Origin: Actinocorallia sp. API 0066
GTDB lineage: Bacteria > Actinomycetota > Actinomycetes > Streptosporangiales > Streptosporangiaceae
Length of the DNA stretch: 64,000 nt
Direction of reading: 5' to 3'
Assembly: GCF_020991275.1 (NCBI RefSeq)
Contig: NZ_JAJLQY010000001.1
Location: 957,979 to 1,021,978 of the forward strand
Made by a program: the position numbers and the translations under genes
The notes under the pieces: model-generated
The model's database searches: none
Told to the model about the DNA's origin: nothing
The model's input: only the letters and a program-made list of their open reading frames with translations
Shown: positions 50,527-58,072 of the stretch, piece by piece
How positions within the stretch are numbered: the stretch's first letter is position 1
How the letters are laid out: every line of letters starts with the position of its first letter

Positions 50527-51204
50527 TCAGGCGGTTCTCAGGGTGGTGCGGGAGAGGCGGTCGGCTTGGCGGGTGGTCTCGGGGAGGCGGTGGGCGCGGG
50601 TGAGGGCGAGCGTGAGGCGGACGGCGGTGTCGAGGTCCACGAGGTGGCCGGGGGAGACGTGGACGGGGCGGACCGCGCGTTGGGTGCGGAGGGCGCGGCC
50701 CACCTCCTCGCCGTCCAGGCGGAGCGGTGTGGACGAGCCGCGGGGTTCGGCCGGGGGAGCGGAGGGCAGGAGCGGGGTCTTGGCGACGCCGAAGGACGGC
50801 AGGCCGGTGAGCAGCCCCAGGTGGCAGGCCAGGCCGAAGCGCCGTGGGTGGGCCAAACCGTGGCCGTCGCAGACGAGGACGTCCGGGGTCGTCTCCAGCG
50901 CGCGCAGGGCGGACAGCAGAGCGGGGGCCTCCCGGAAGGCGAAGAGGCCGGGCACGTAGGGGAACGACGGCCGCTCCACCGCCACCGCCTCGTCCACGAC
51001 CTCCAGACCCGGGAACGTCAGGACGACGACGGCAGCCGCCACAAGGCCGTCCGTCCCATCGTCCGCGTAAGCGACGTCGAGCCCAGCGACCGTCCGGGGC
51101 TCGGCCTCCAGGGGCACCAGCCGCAGCAGGGGTCGCAGCCGCTCCTGGAGCGCCTCGGCCTCCTCGGGCGTGTCGGGCCACGGATGCGTCTCGGCGATCT
51201 CCAT
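50527..51204 (-). CDS. nfi: Endonuclease V (deoxyinosine 3'-endonuclease)
   Basis: A 225-residue DNA repair enzyme that nicks DNA near deoxyinosine. It has the metal-binding AGLDVAYADDG and LVCDGHGLAHPRRFGLACHLGLLTGLPSFGVAKTPL, the family signature. Standard length. An unlinked housekeeping gene placed within the catabolic region. Confidence 0.92.
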   Translation of the reverse strand: MEIAETHPWPDTPEEAEALQERLRPLLRLVPLEAEPRTVAGLDVAYADDGTDGLVAAAVVVLTFPGLEVVDEAVAVERPSFPYVPGLFAFREAPALLSALRALETTPDVLVCDGHGLAHPRRFGLACHLGLLTGLPSFGVAKTPLLPSAPPAEPRGSSTPLRLDGEEVGRALRTQRAVRPVHVSPGHLVDLDTAVRLTLALTRAHRLPETTRQADRLSRTTLRTA

Positions 51205-51276
51205 GCGCCGACCCTAATGACCCCCGTGACGACCGCAGTAGCCCGCGCACGTGCCTGCGGGCCCCTTCCATACGAC

Positions 51277-51307
51277 GGCCCGCGCGGTGGCCGACGCCGC
51301 GCGGGCC
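51277..51307. terminator. Hairpin terminator of the SDR/ligase operon
   Basis: An 11-bp perfect stem, GGCCCGCGCGG / CCGCGCGGGCC, with a 9-nt loop, lies 17 bp after the SDR stop on the minus strand. Confidence 0.8.
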
Positions 51308-51323
51308 GAAGACAGGGGGACGG

Positions 51324-52082
51324 CTAGTAGCCCGCGCCGGTGATCATGCCGCCGTCCACGACGATCTCCGCGCCCGTCACGTACGAGGCGTCGTCCGAGA
51401 CGAGATAGGCGATGAGTCCGGAGACCTCGCGGGTCTTGCCGAGGCGGCCGAGCGGAAGGTTGGCCATGAAGGTGTCGGCCTTGGGGGCTGCCTGCGCGAC
51501 GACGTCGGGGTCGAGCGACATCGCGGTGAAGATCCCACCGGGATGCACCGAGTTGACCCGGATGCCGTACTTGCCCAGTTCGCGCGCCGCCGTCTTGGTG
51601 AGCCCACGCACGCCGAACTTGGACGCGCTGTAAGCCGAGTACCCGGCTGCCGACACGAACCCCTCGGTCGAGCTGATGTTGACGATCGCCCCGCCCGCCT
51701 CGCGCATCGCGGGGATGACCGCCTTGATGCCGAGCCACTGCCCGACGAGGTTGATCTCCAGCACCCGCTGGAACTCGGCGAGCTCCATGTCCTCGATGGC
51801 CTTGACCTTGATGACGCCCGCGTTGTTCACCAGCGCGTGCAGCCCCCCGAAGGTCTTCACGGCGAGCGAGACGGCCGCGTCCCAGTCCTCGGGCCTGGTG
51901 ACGTCCATCCGGGTGAAGACGGCGTGCTCGCCCACCTCGTCGGCGAGCGCGGCGCCCTCCTCCTCCAGCACGTCGCCGAAGACGATCTTCGCGCCCTCGG
52001 TGGCGAGCCGCCGGACATGGGACTTGCCCATGCCGCGCGCTCCGCCCGTGATCAGGACGACCTTCCCGTCGAGCTGGCCCAT
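51324..52082 (-). CDS. SDR resembling 20-beta-hydroxysteroid dehydrogenase / FabG3
   Basis: A 252-residue oxidoreductase, MGQLDGKVVLITGGARGMGKSHVR, with VFGDVLEEEG, VNNAGVIKV, the catalytic NISSTEGF with YSAYSASK, and RVNSVHPGGIFT. The opening, the FGDxLxEEG stretch and the final TGAEIVVDGGMITGAG strongly recall the 3-alpha/20-beta-hydroxysteroid dehydrogenase group. ATG and the previous stop share one base (TGATG). It is the last gene of an operon running from DUF35 at 56.5 kb. Confidence 0.88.
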   Translation of the reverse strand: MGQLDGKVVLITGGARGMGKSHVRRLATEGAKIVFGDVLEEEGAALADEVGEHAVFTRMDVTRPEDWDAAVSLAVKTFGGLHALVNNAGVIKVKAIEDMELAEFQRVLEINLVGQWLGIKAVIPAMREAGGAIVNISSTEGFVSAAGYSAYSASKFGVRGLTKTAARELGKYGIRVNSVHPGGIFTAMSLDPDVVAQAAPKADTFMANLPLGRLGKTREVSGLIAYLVSDDASYVTGAEIVVDGGMITGAGY

Positions 52083-54226
52083 CAGCGGTCTCCGTTCGTT
52101 CGCGTGGTGGCGGACGGCGCGAGTGCCGTCCTGGCGGCGGCGATGGCGGCGGCTGCGGCCTCCATGCTCCGGTAGAGGGGGACGCCGCCTACGCGCGCGG
52201 CGGCCCGCACGGCGTCCTCGACCCCCGCGGGCGCGCACTCGCCGTTGCGCAGCACCAGCGTGATCCTGGTGTGCGGGAGGGAGCCCTGGAGCTCCGCGAC
52301 GGCGCGGGTGTAGGCGAGCAGGGGTTCGGCGCTGTCGCCGAAGGTGAAGAAGCTCTGCGCGTTGACGTGGGTGAGCACGTCCGGGTACGACGCGTGCGCG
52401 AGGATCGTGGTGACGGCGCGTGCCACGAGGGACGGGTCGGCGCGCGGCCCTACGGGGATCTCCAGCGGGTTGGCGAGCGACGTGCCCGCGCCGAGCCCGA
52501 GCGCCCGTAGGTCGTCGCGTGCCTCTCCGGGGAACCCGCCGAGCCGCACGCCGGCGGTGTCGAAGGTGTCGGCGGCGAGCACGCTGGCGCCGCCGGACGG
52601 CCCGATGACGAGCAGCCGGTCGCCCTCCCCGACCCGGCGGTGGCCGTGCTGGTCGAAGAAGTCGAGGACGCCGACGAGGTCGTCCTGGCCGCTGACGAGG
52701 GCGAGTCCGGTCTGGCGGGCGAGCGCGTGCCACACCCTGCCGTCGCCGATCATGCCGCCGGTGTGCGAGGCGGCGGCGGTGCGTCCCTGCGCGCTGCGTC
52801 CTCCGACGAGCGCCACGACGGGTTTGGGGCAGGCCGTGAGCGCGTCGCGTAGGGCGGTGCCGTCGCGGGGGTCCTCAAGGTAGAGGCCGATGGCGGATGT
52901 CTCCGGGTCGGTTCCCAGGTAGGCGAGGAGGTCGGCGGGCGTGACGTCGAGGCTGTTGCCGACGGTCGCGACCTTCGCGTAGGCGAGCCCGCGCCTCTCG
53001 CCGACCTTGACGACCTCCCCCGCGAGCCCGCCGGACTGCGAGACGACCGAGACGCGTCCGGGCGGCCCCTGCGCGCCGCCCAGGAACGTCTGGCCGCCCG
53101 CCGGGGAGTACACGCCCATGCAGTTGGGCCCGAGGAGCCGGGTGCCGGGAGGGAGCGCGGCCAGCAGCGCCGCTTCGGCGGCGGTGTCGCCGGTCTCGCC
53201 GAACCCTCCGCTCATCACCTGGACGAACGGGATACCGGCCGCCTGGGCGAGGACGTCAGGGCACTGCGCGGCGGGCACCGCCACGAGCGCGTAGTCCACG
53301 TCGGCTTCCGCGAGCGATCTCACACACGGGACGCCGTCGATAGCGGAGGCCGTCGGGTGCACCGCGTAGACGGGCCCGGAGAAAGCCTTCCGGTAGAAGC
53401 CGAGGAACATGTTCCCGAAGTTCGGCTTCCGGGTGGAGGCGCCGACCACCGCGACGGCACGCGGCGCGAAGAGTGCGTTGAATGTCACCTTTTGGTGAGG
53501 GTCCAAAGCGAGAGTCTCGCGCGTCCCTCTCTCCGAGGGGACGGCCGCGGCGCGGTGGCTCGTCCCCTCTTCGTCTTCCCGGCGTCCGGGCACGAGCCGG
53601 GCGTCCACCGCGACGGCCCCCGAGGGCGAGCAGATCACCGGGTTCAGCTCGAACTCCGCGAACCCGGCGAACGCGGGCGAGGCGAGCGCGTCGGCGACGG
53701 CGAGCACCGTCTTGACCAGCGCGTCCACGTCGACGCCCGGACGGCCCCGGTATCCGGTGAGCAGCGCCTTGCCGCGCAGCTCGTCCAGCATGTCCCTGAC
53801 GTCCCGCTCGGTGACGGGCAACAGCCGCAGCGCCGCGTCGTCCATCACCTCGGTGAGCACCCCGCCGAGCCCGACGAGCAGCACCGGGCCGAAAGCGGGG
53901 TCGCGCACCGCCCCGATGATGACTTCGACGCCCGCCTCCGCCTGCTCCTCGATGAGGAACCCTTCGGCGGGCACCCCGCGCTCCAGCATCACGGCCACGG
54001 CCTCCGCCGCCGCGACGGCGTCCGCGTGCCCGAGCGACACGGCGCCCGCGTCGCTCTTGTGCAGCAGCGCCGCCCCGTACGCCTTGACGACGAGCGGCCC
54101 GGCCAGCTCCGCGCCCCGCACCGCCGCGGCGGCGTCGCCGCGCACGGGCACGGTGACGCCGCGCGGCACGCGCACGCCGAAGCCGGAGACGAGCGCCTTG
54201 ACCTCGTGTTCGGGAAGGTGCGCCAT
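52082..54226 (-). CDS. NDP-forming acyl-CoA ligase with ATP-grasp domain first
   Basis: A 714-residue fused acyl-CoA synthetase of the ADP-forming type. Residues about 1-220 are the ATP-grasp (beta) part with VVKAYGAALLHKSDAGAVSLG and FEVELNPV-like AEFELNPVICS. Residues about 248-370 are CoA-binding (FAPRAVAVVGASTRKPNFG). The ligase part follows, with GPNCMGVYSP, SQSGGLAGEVV and the phospho-histidine loop ASHTGGM (His near 488). The beta-alpha order is the reverse of the common alpha-beta fusion. It makes or breaks an acyl-CoA at the cost of one phosphoanhydride bond. It abuts the AMP-ligase gene with no gap. Confidence 0.9.
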   Translation of the reverse strand: MAHLPEHEVKALVSGFGVRVPRGVTVPVRGDAAAAVRGAELAGPLVVKAYGAALLHKSDAGAVSLGHADAVAAAEAVAVMLERGVPAEGFLIEEQAEAGVEVIIGAVRDPAFGPVLLVGLGGVLTEVMDDAALRLLPVTERDVRDMLDELRGKALLTGYRGRPGVDVDALVKTVLAVADALASPAFAGFAEFELNPVICSPSGAVAVDARLVPGRREDEEGTSHRAAAVPSERGTRETLALDPHQKVTFNALFAPRAVAVVGASTRKPNFGNMFLGFYRKAFSGPVYAVHPTASAIDGVPCVRSLAEADVDYALVAVPAAQCPDVLAQAAGIPFVQVMSGGFGETGDTAAEAALLAALPPGTRLLGPNCMGVYSPAGGQTFLGGAQGPPGRVSVVSQSGGLAGEVVKVGERRGLAYAKVATVGNSLDVTPADLLAYLGTDPETSAIGLYLEDPRDGTALRDALTACPKPVVALVGGRSAQGRTAAASHTGGMIGDGRVWHALARQTGLALVSGQDDLVGVLDFFDQHGHRRVGEGDRLLVIGPSGGASVLAADTFDTAGVRLGGFPGEARDDLRALGLGAGTSLANPLEIPVGPRADPSLVARAVTTILAHASYPDVLTHVNAQSFFTFGDSAEPLLAYTRAVAELQGSLPHTRITLVLRNGECAPAGVEDAVRAAARVGGVPLYRSMEAAAAAIAAARTALAPSATTRTNGDR

Positions 54227-55792
54227 CTAGCCGAGCACCTCGGCGTGGGCGTCGCGGATGCCCCGGCGCAGCAGCTTGCCGGGCCCGCCCGACCCGTCGG
54301 TCGTGTGCGGCAGCTCGGCGGCGACGACGACCGCGTCCGGCACCTGGTGCGCGGGCAGCGTCCCGGCGAGCTCAGCGAGCACCTGGGGGCCGTCCAGGGC
54401 GACTCCGGCGCGCGGCACGACGGCCAGGAGGATCCGCTGCTCGACCGCCTCGTTCTCGGGGTGCGCGGGCACGCCGACGGCCCCGGCCTCGGCGACGCCG
54501 GGCACCTCGACCGCCTTCTCCTCGATCTGCGCGGGCTGCGACCACTGGCCGCCCTTGAGGATCGCGTCGTCGCGCCGTCCGAGCACCGAGAGGGTGCCGT
54601 CGGGGGTGATGATCCCGAGGTCGCCGCCGATGAACCAGCCGTCCTTGAGCGACTCGGCGGTCTTCTCAGGCAGGCCGTCGTAGCCCGCCATGACGTTCGG
54701 GCCGGTCAGGTTGATCTCGCCCACCTCGTCGGTGAGACGTTCGCCGTCCGGGCCGGTCACCTTGACGGCGCAGCCCTTGCGGGCGCGTCCGGAGGCGGTG
54801 ATGGGCTGCGAGCCGTCGTCCTGCCTGCCGAAGACGGTGTAGGGCGCTTCGGTCTGGCCGTAGTAGGAGTAGATGGCGGCGTCGGGGAAGCGCGCCTTGA
54901 TGCGGTCGCGCAGGGCGGGCAGCAGAGGCTCCCCGCCCAGGATGATGGCCCGCAGTGACGACAGGTCGGCGCTCTCGTGGTCGTCGGACGAAAGCAGGGC
55001 GGAGAAGAACGACGGGATGAGTGACACGTGCGTGACGCGTTCCCGTGGCACGACCTTCGTGAACGTCGCAGGGCTCCAGTCCTGTTCGAGGACGAGTTTC
55101 TGGCCCGCGTAGAAGGCGGGCCCGACGAGGGCGGGGAAGCCGATGCCCCAGATGATGGCGCCGGTGCCCGTCACGGAGTCCTCGGCCGTCGCGACGTCGG
55201 TCCAGATCTGCGCGATGGACAGCGCGGAGAAGTGGGTGTGCACGACGGGCTTGGGCAGGCCCGTGGTCCCGCTCGTGTAGAAGAGCGCGAGGGGGTCCGA
55301 CCCGTGGCCGCCGTAGGGCGGTTCGGCTTCGGAGGCGTCGGAGGCGAGCGCGTCCAGGTCCACGGCGTCCTCGCCCGCGCCGCCCACCTTGATCCACAGC
55401 TTGACGTGCGGGAGGTCGGCGCGCGCCTGCGCGACGAGCCCTTCGACCGTCGCGTCGTAGACGAAGGCCGTCGCCTGTGACGCCTCGACGACCTTGCGCA
55501 GCGTCTCCACGGGCCAGTAGGGGTTCAGCGCGGAGACGACCGACCCGATCTTCATCTGGGCGAGGTACACCTCGGCGACGTGGAGTGTCTCGTTCATGAG
55601 CGACGCCACCCGCGTCCCGGGGGCGACGCCCGCGGCGAGCAGCGCGTGCGCGACCCGGTTGACGTTGCGGTTCAGCTCCTCGTAGGTGAAGGAGCGTGTG
55701 CCGCAGTAGGTGAGCGCGACCTTGTCGGGGGTGCGCAGGGCGTTCGCCGTGAGGATCGCGTAGGCGTAGTTGGAGAACGGGGAGTGCGTCAC
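54227..55792 (-). CDS. AMP-forming acyl-CoA ligase (class I adenylate-forming enzyme)
   Basis: A 521-residue enzyme from a GTG with AAGGAG 6 nt upstream. It has the P-loop LFYTSGTTGLPKPVVHTH, YYGQTEAPYTVF, the GWFIGGDLGII aspartate motif and GRRDDAILKGGQWSQPAQIE. The C-terminal lysine position lies in GPGKLLRRGI. It activates a carboxylic acid with ATP and CoA. It sits in the operon with DUF35, the VOC protein, the NDP-forming ligase and the SDR. Probably the entry activation of the imported acid. Confidence 0.92.
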   Translation of the reverse strand: MTHSPFSNYAYAILTANALRTPDKVALTYCGTRSFTYEELNRNVNRVAHALLAAGVAPGTRVASLMNETLHVAEVYLAQMKIGSVVSALNPYWPVETLRKVVEASQATAFVYDATVEGLVAQARADLPHVKLWIKVGGAGEDAVDLDALASDASEAEPPYGGHGSDPLALFYTSGTTGLPKPVVHTHFSALSIAQIWTDVATAEDSVTGTGAIIWGIGFPALVGPAFYAGQKLVLEQDWSPATFTKVVPRERVTHVSLIPSFFSALLSSDDHESADLSSLRAIILGGEPLLPALRDRIKARFPDAAIYSYYGQTEAPYTVFGRQDDGSQPITASGRARKGCAVKVTGPDGERLTDEVGEINLTGPNVMAGYDGLPEKTAESLKDGWFIGGDLGIITPDGTLSVLGRRDDAILKGGQWSQPAQIEEKAVEVPGVAEAGAVGVPAHPENEAVEQRILLAVVPRAGVALDGPQVLAELAGTLPAHQVPDAVVVAAELPHTTDGSGGPGKLLRRGIRDAHAEVLG

Positions 55793-55824
55793 AGCGGTCT
55801 CCTTTCCGGGGCTCGGGTGGGGGG

Positions 55825-56163
55825 TCAGAGGGCGGCGTAGACGACGAACGGGTTCCCGGCCGGGTCGCGCAGCAGCGCGCGCACCTCGTGCGGCCCCTGC
55901 TCGGGCCCGCGCAGCACCACCGCCCCGGCGGCGCTGAGCCGCGCCACGGCGGCCGGAACGTCCTCGACCTTGAAGGAGGCCGCGACGGCGCCCGCGAGGT
56001 CCTCCTCGGCGCCCACGAGCGCCAGCGTGGTGCCGCCGCCGTCGAGCGCGGCGAACCTGTCGCCGTCGGCGAACCTCACCGCGAGGCCGAGCGCGTCGCG
56101 GTAGAAGGCGACGGCCTCCGCCAGGTCCTTGGCGGGGTACATGACGTTGCCGATGCGGGTCAC
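55825..56163 (-). CDS. VOC/glyoxalase-fold protein
   Basis: A 112-residue protein from a GTG start: VTRIGNVMYPAKDLAEAVAFYRDALGLAVRF, then FKVEDVPAAVARLSAAGAVVLRGPE and LLRDPAGNPFVVYAAL. This is one betaalphabetabetabeta pair of the vicinal oxygen chelate fold; members include epimerases such as methylmalonyl-CoA epimerase, isomerases and dioxygenases. The start overlaps the DUF35 stop by 4 nt (GTGA). Confidence 0.88.
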   Translation of the reverse strand: MTRIGNVMYPAKDLAEAVAFYRDALGLAVRFADGDRFAALDGGGTTLALVGAEEDLAGAVAASFKVEDVPAAVARLSAAGAVVLRGPEQGPHEVRALLRDPAGNPFVVYAAL

Positions 56164-56549
56164 GCGGGTCTCCAGGAGGGAAGGGGGCCGAAGCCCGGCA
56201 GGTCGTCGAAGCGGACCCGGACGCGCATCCCGATCGCCGGGTCGGGCGCGTGCAGGGTGCCGAAGGCGCGGGCGCCCTCGTCGAGGTCGATCCACGCGAC
56301 GGTGTAGGGCGGGGTGAAGCCCGGCAGGAAGGTCCGGTGCACGGTGGTGTGGGTGTGCACGCGCCCGAGTCCGGAGACGGTCTGGTAGGCCAGGTTGGTC
56401 CCGCCACAGAAAGGGCACGAAGCCTCTGGGAAGTGGACGAACCGGGCGCAGGGGCCGCAGTGCTGCAACGCGAGTTCGCCCCGCCTGCAGGCCGCCCAGT
56501 AGGGCTCTGTCAGCGGGCTCGGCGCGGGGGCGGGGCGTGCGGGGTCCAT
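56160..56549 (-). CDS. DUF35 OB-fold protein with rubredoxin-like zinc ribbon
   Basis: A 129-residue protein with the zinc cysteines at 31, 34, 45 and 48 (HCGPCARF and SCPFCGG) and an OB-fold acyl-CoA-binding part (GFTPPYTVAWIDLDEG, VRVRFDDLPGFGPLPSW). DUF35 proteins usually partner thiolases or aldolases, as ChsH2 does with Ltp2 in steroid side-chain degradation. No thiolase gene is in the window, so the partner is missing or elsewhere. It is the first gene of the operon reading to 51.3 kb and faces operator E1. Confidence 0.9.
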   Translation of the reverse strand: MDPARPAPAPSPLTEPYWAACRRGELALQHCGPCARFVHFPEASCPFCGGTNLAYQTVSGLGRVHTHTTVHRTFLPGFTPPYTVAWIDLDEGARAFGTLHAPDPAIGMRVRVRFDDLPGFGPLPSWRPA

Positions 56550-56558
56550 CGCGGCCCA

Positions 56559-56576
56559 ACCTAGCGCACGCTTGGT
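56559..56576. promoter_or_regulatory. CAAGC-type operator E1
   Basis: ACCTAGC-GCAC-GCTTGGT has one mismatch to the 18-bp consensus. It lies 9 bp from the DUF35 ATG, in the divergent promoter with the isochorismatase-fold gene. Confidence 0.75.
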
Positions 56577-56593
56577 AGTCGGACAAGGGGCTA

Positions 56594-56611
56594 CCCAAGC
56601 AAGCGCTAGGG
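56594..56611. promoter_or_regulatory. CAAGC-type operator E2
   Basis: CCCAAGC-AAGC-GCTAGGG, with three mismatches, lies 16 bp before the isochorismatase-fold ATG. It is 35 bp centre to centre from E1, so two dimers could bind side by side. Confidence 0.65.
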
Positions 56612-56627
56612 CGCGTACATTGCCCCC

Positions 56628-57248
56628 ATGCCCCTGGAACTCGCGGCGCTCGCCGCGCCCGGCCACACCGCGGTCCTGGTCATGGAGATGCAGCGCGGCG
56701 TGGTCGGCGACCTCGCCCGCTTCCCCGACCTGCGCGCCATCTGCGCCGACCGAGGCGTGGTGCCCGCCGCCGCGCGGGTGCTCGCCGCCGCGCGCGCCGC
56801 GGGCGTCCCCGTCGTCCAGTGCACCGCCGCCTTCCGCGCCGACCGCGCGGGCAGCCACACCGGGAACACGCCCTTCCTGCGCGGCCTCCTGCGCGATCCG
56901 GGACACATGCTGGAGGGCACGCCCGTCACCGAGGTGCTTCCGGAGCTGCGCTCACCCGACGACCTGGAGAACCGCCGCTTCCACGGCTTCACCCCGTTCA
57001 CCGGGACGACCCTGGACCAGGTGCTCCGCTCGCTCGGCGTCACGACCGTCGTAGGGCTCGGCGTCTCCCTGAACCTCGCGATCCCCGGCCTGTGCTCGGA
57101 GGCCGTCGCCCTCGGCTACCGCGTGGTGGTCCCGACCGACGCCGTGGCGGGCATCCCCGCCGAGTACGGCGACGCCGTCCTGGCCCACTCCGTCGCGCTG
57201 CTCGCGACCCGCACGACCGCCGACGACCTCGTCAAAGCCTGGGCCTGA
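56628..57248 (+). CDS. Isochorismatase-fold protein lacking the catalytic triad
   Basis: A 206-residue protein of the cysteine hydrolase fold: AVLVMEMQRGVVGDLA, then FTPFTGTTLDQVLRSLGVTTVVGLGVSLNLAIPG. In active members these positions are Asp (in VIDMQ), Lys before the SAF stretch, and Cys in TNVCV. Here they are Glu20, a non-lysine near 118, and Ala151. So it is probably not a classical hydrolase; it may bind a ligand or work by another mechanism. It is followed closely by a BadH-like SDR and lies behind operator E2. Confidence 0.85.
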   Translation: MPLELAALAAPGHTAVLVMEMQRGVVGDLARFPDLRAICADRGVVPAAARVLAAARAAGVPVVQCTAAFRADRAGSHTGNTPFLRGLLRDPGHMLEGTPVTEVLPELRSPDDLENRRFHGFTPFTGTTLDQVLRSLGVTTVVGLGVSLNLAIPGLCSEAVALGYRVVVPTDAVAGIPAEYGDAVLAHSVALLATRTTADDLVKAWA

Positions 57249-57275
57249 CCGCCCACGACCCCCCGGAGCGCTCCG

Positions 57276-58013
57276 ATGCAAGGACTCGACCTGAGCGGCA
57301 GGACGGCGCTGGTGACCGGCGGCGCGGGCGGCATCGGCCGCGCGATCTGCGCCGACCTGGCCGCGCTGGGCGCCCGCGTCCTCGTCGCCGACCTGGACGA
57401 GAAGGCGGCCGCCGAGTTCGCCACCGAACTGCCCGACGCGGCGGCCCTGGGCGTCGACCTGGCCGACCCCGCCTCGATCGACGCGCTCGCCGCCGCCTCC
57501 GGCGACGTGGACGTGCTCGTCCACAACGCGGGTGTCTCGATCGTCGAACCGTTCACCGAGAGCGACCCCGCCCACTGGGACCTCATGTGGAAGGTCAACC
57601 TGCGCGCCCCGATGCAGCTCACCCAGGCGCTCCTGCCCGGCATGGTGGCGCGCGGATGGGGCCGTCTTGTGTTCGTCTCCAGTGACGGGGCACGCGCGGG
57701 CTCGGGAGGCGAGGGCGCGTACGCGGCGACGAAAGCGGGTCTGTTCGGGCTGGCCAAGACGCTCGCCAGGGAGGCGGCCCGTGGCCAGGTGACGAGCAAC
57801 GTCGTCTGCCCTGGCCCGACGGACACGCCGATGGTCCGCCAGGTCGCCCAGGCCCATCCGGGGCTGCTCGACAAGCTCGCCAAGGGCATCCCGCTGCGCC
57901 GTATCGGTAGGCCGGAGGACGTAGCGGGCCTTATCGCCTACCTCTGCACCGACCGGGCCGGATATATCACCGGCCAGACCCTGTCCGTCAGCGGCGGCAT
58001 CACCATGCAGTGA
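57276..58013 (+). CDS. SDR resembling 2-hydroxycyclohexanecarboxyl-CoA dehydrogenase (BadH)
   Basis: A 245-residue oxidoreductase, MQGLDLSGRTALVTGGAGGIGRAICADL. It has VHNAGVSIVEPF, the catalytic VFVSSDGARAGSGGEGAYAATKAG (Ser, Tyr, Lys), CPGPTDTPMV, and ITGQTLSVSGGITM at the end. The last two motifs are very close to BadH of Rhodopseudomonas as I remember it. BadH oxidises the ring hydroxyl of a cyclohexane-carboxyl-CoA before ring cleavage. It sits 27 bp after the isochorismatase-fold gene, in one operon. Confidence 0.88.
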   Translation: MQGLDLSGRTALVTGGAGGIGRAICADLAALGARVLVADLDEKAAAEFATELPDAAALGVDLADPASIDALAAASGDVDVLVHNAGVSIVEPFTESDPAHWDLMWKVNLRAPMQLTQALLPGMVARGWGRLVFVSSDGARAGSGGEGAYAATKAGLFGLAKTLAREAARGQVTSNVVCPGPTDTPMVRQVAQAHPGLLDKLAKGIPLRRIGRPEDVAGLIAYLCTDRAGYITGQTLSVSGGITMQ

Positions 58014-58040
58014 ACGGCACGACGACGCCCCGTAAGGCGA

Positions 58041-58066
58041 CGCCCTCCGGAGCGGCCCGGAGGGCG
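58041..58066. terminator. Hairpin between convergent genes
   Basis: A 9-bp perfect stem, CGCCCTCCG / CGGAGGGCG, with an 8-nt loop, lies 28 bp after the BadH-like SDR and 7 bp from the stop of the serine hydrolase gene. Confidence 0.75.
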
Positions 58067-58072
58067 CCGCGT

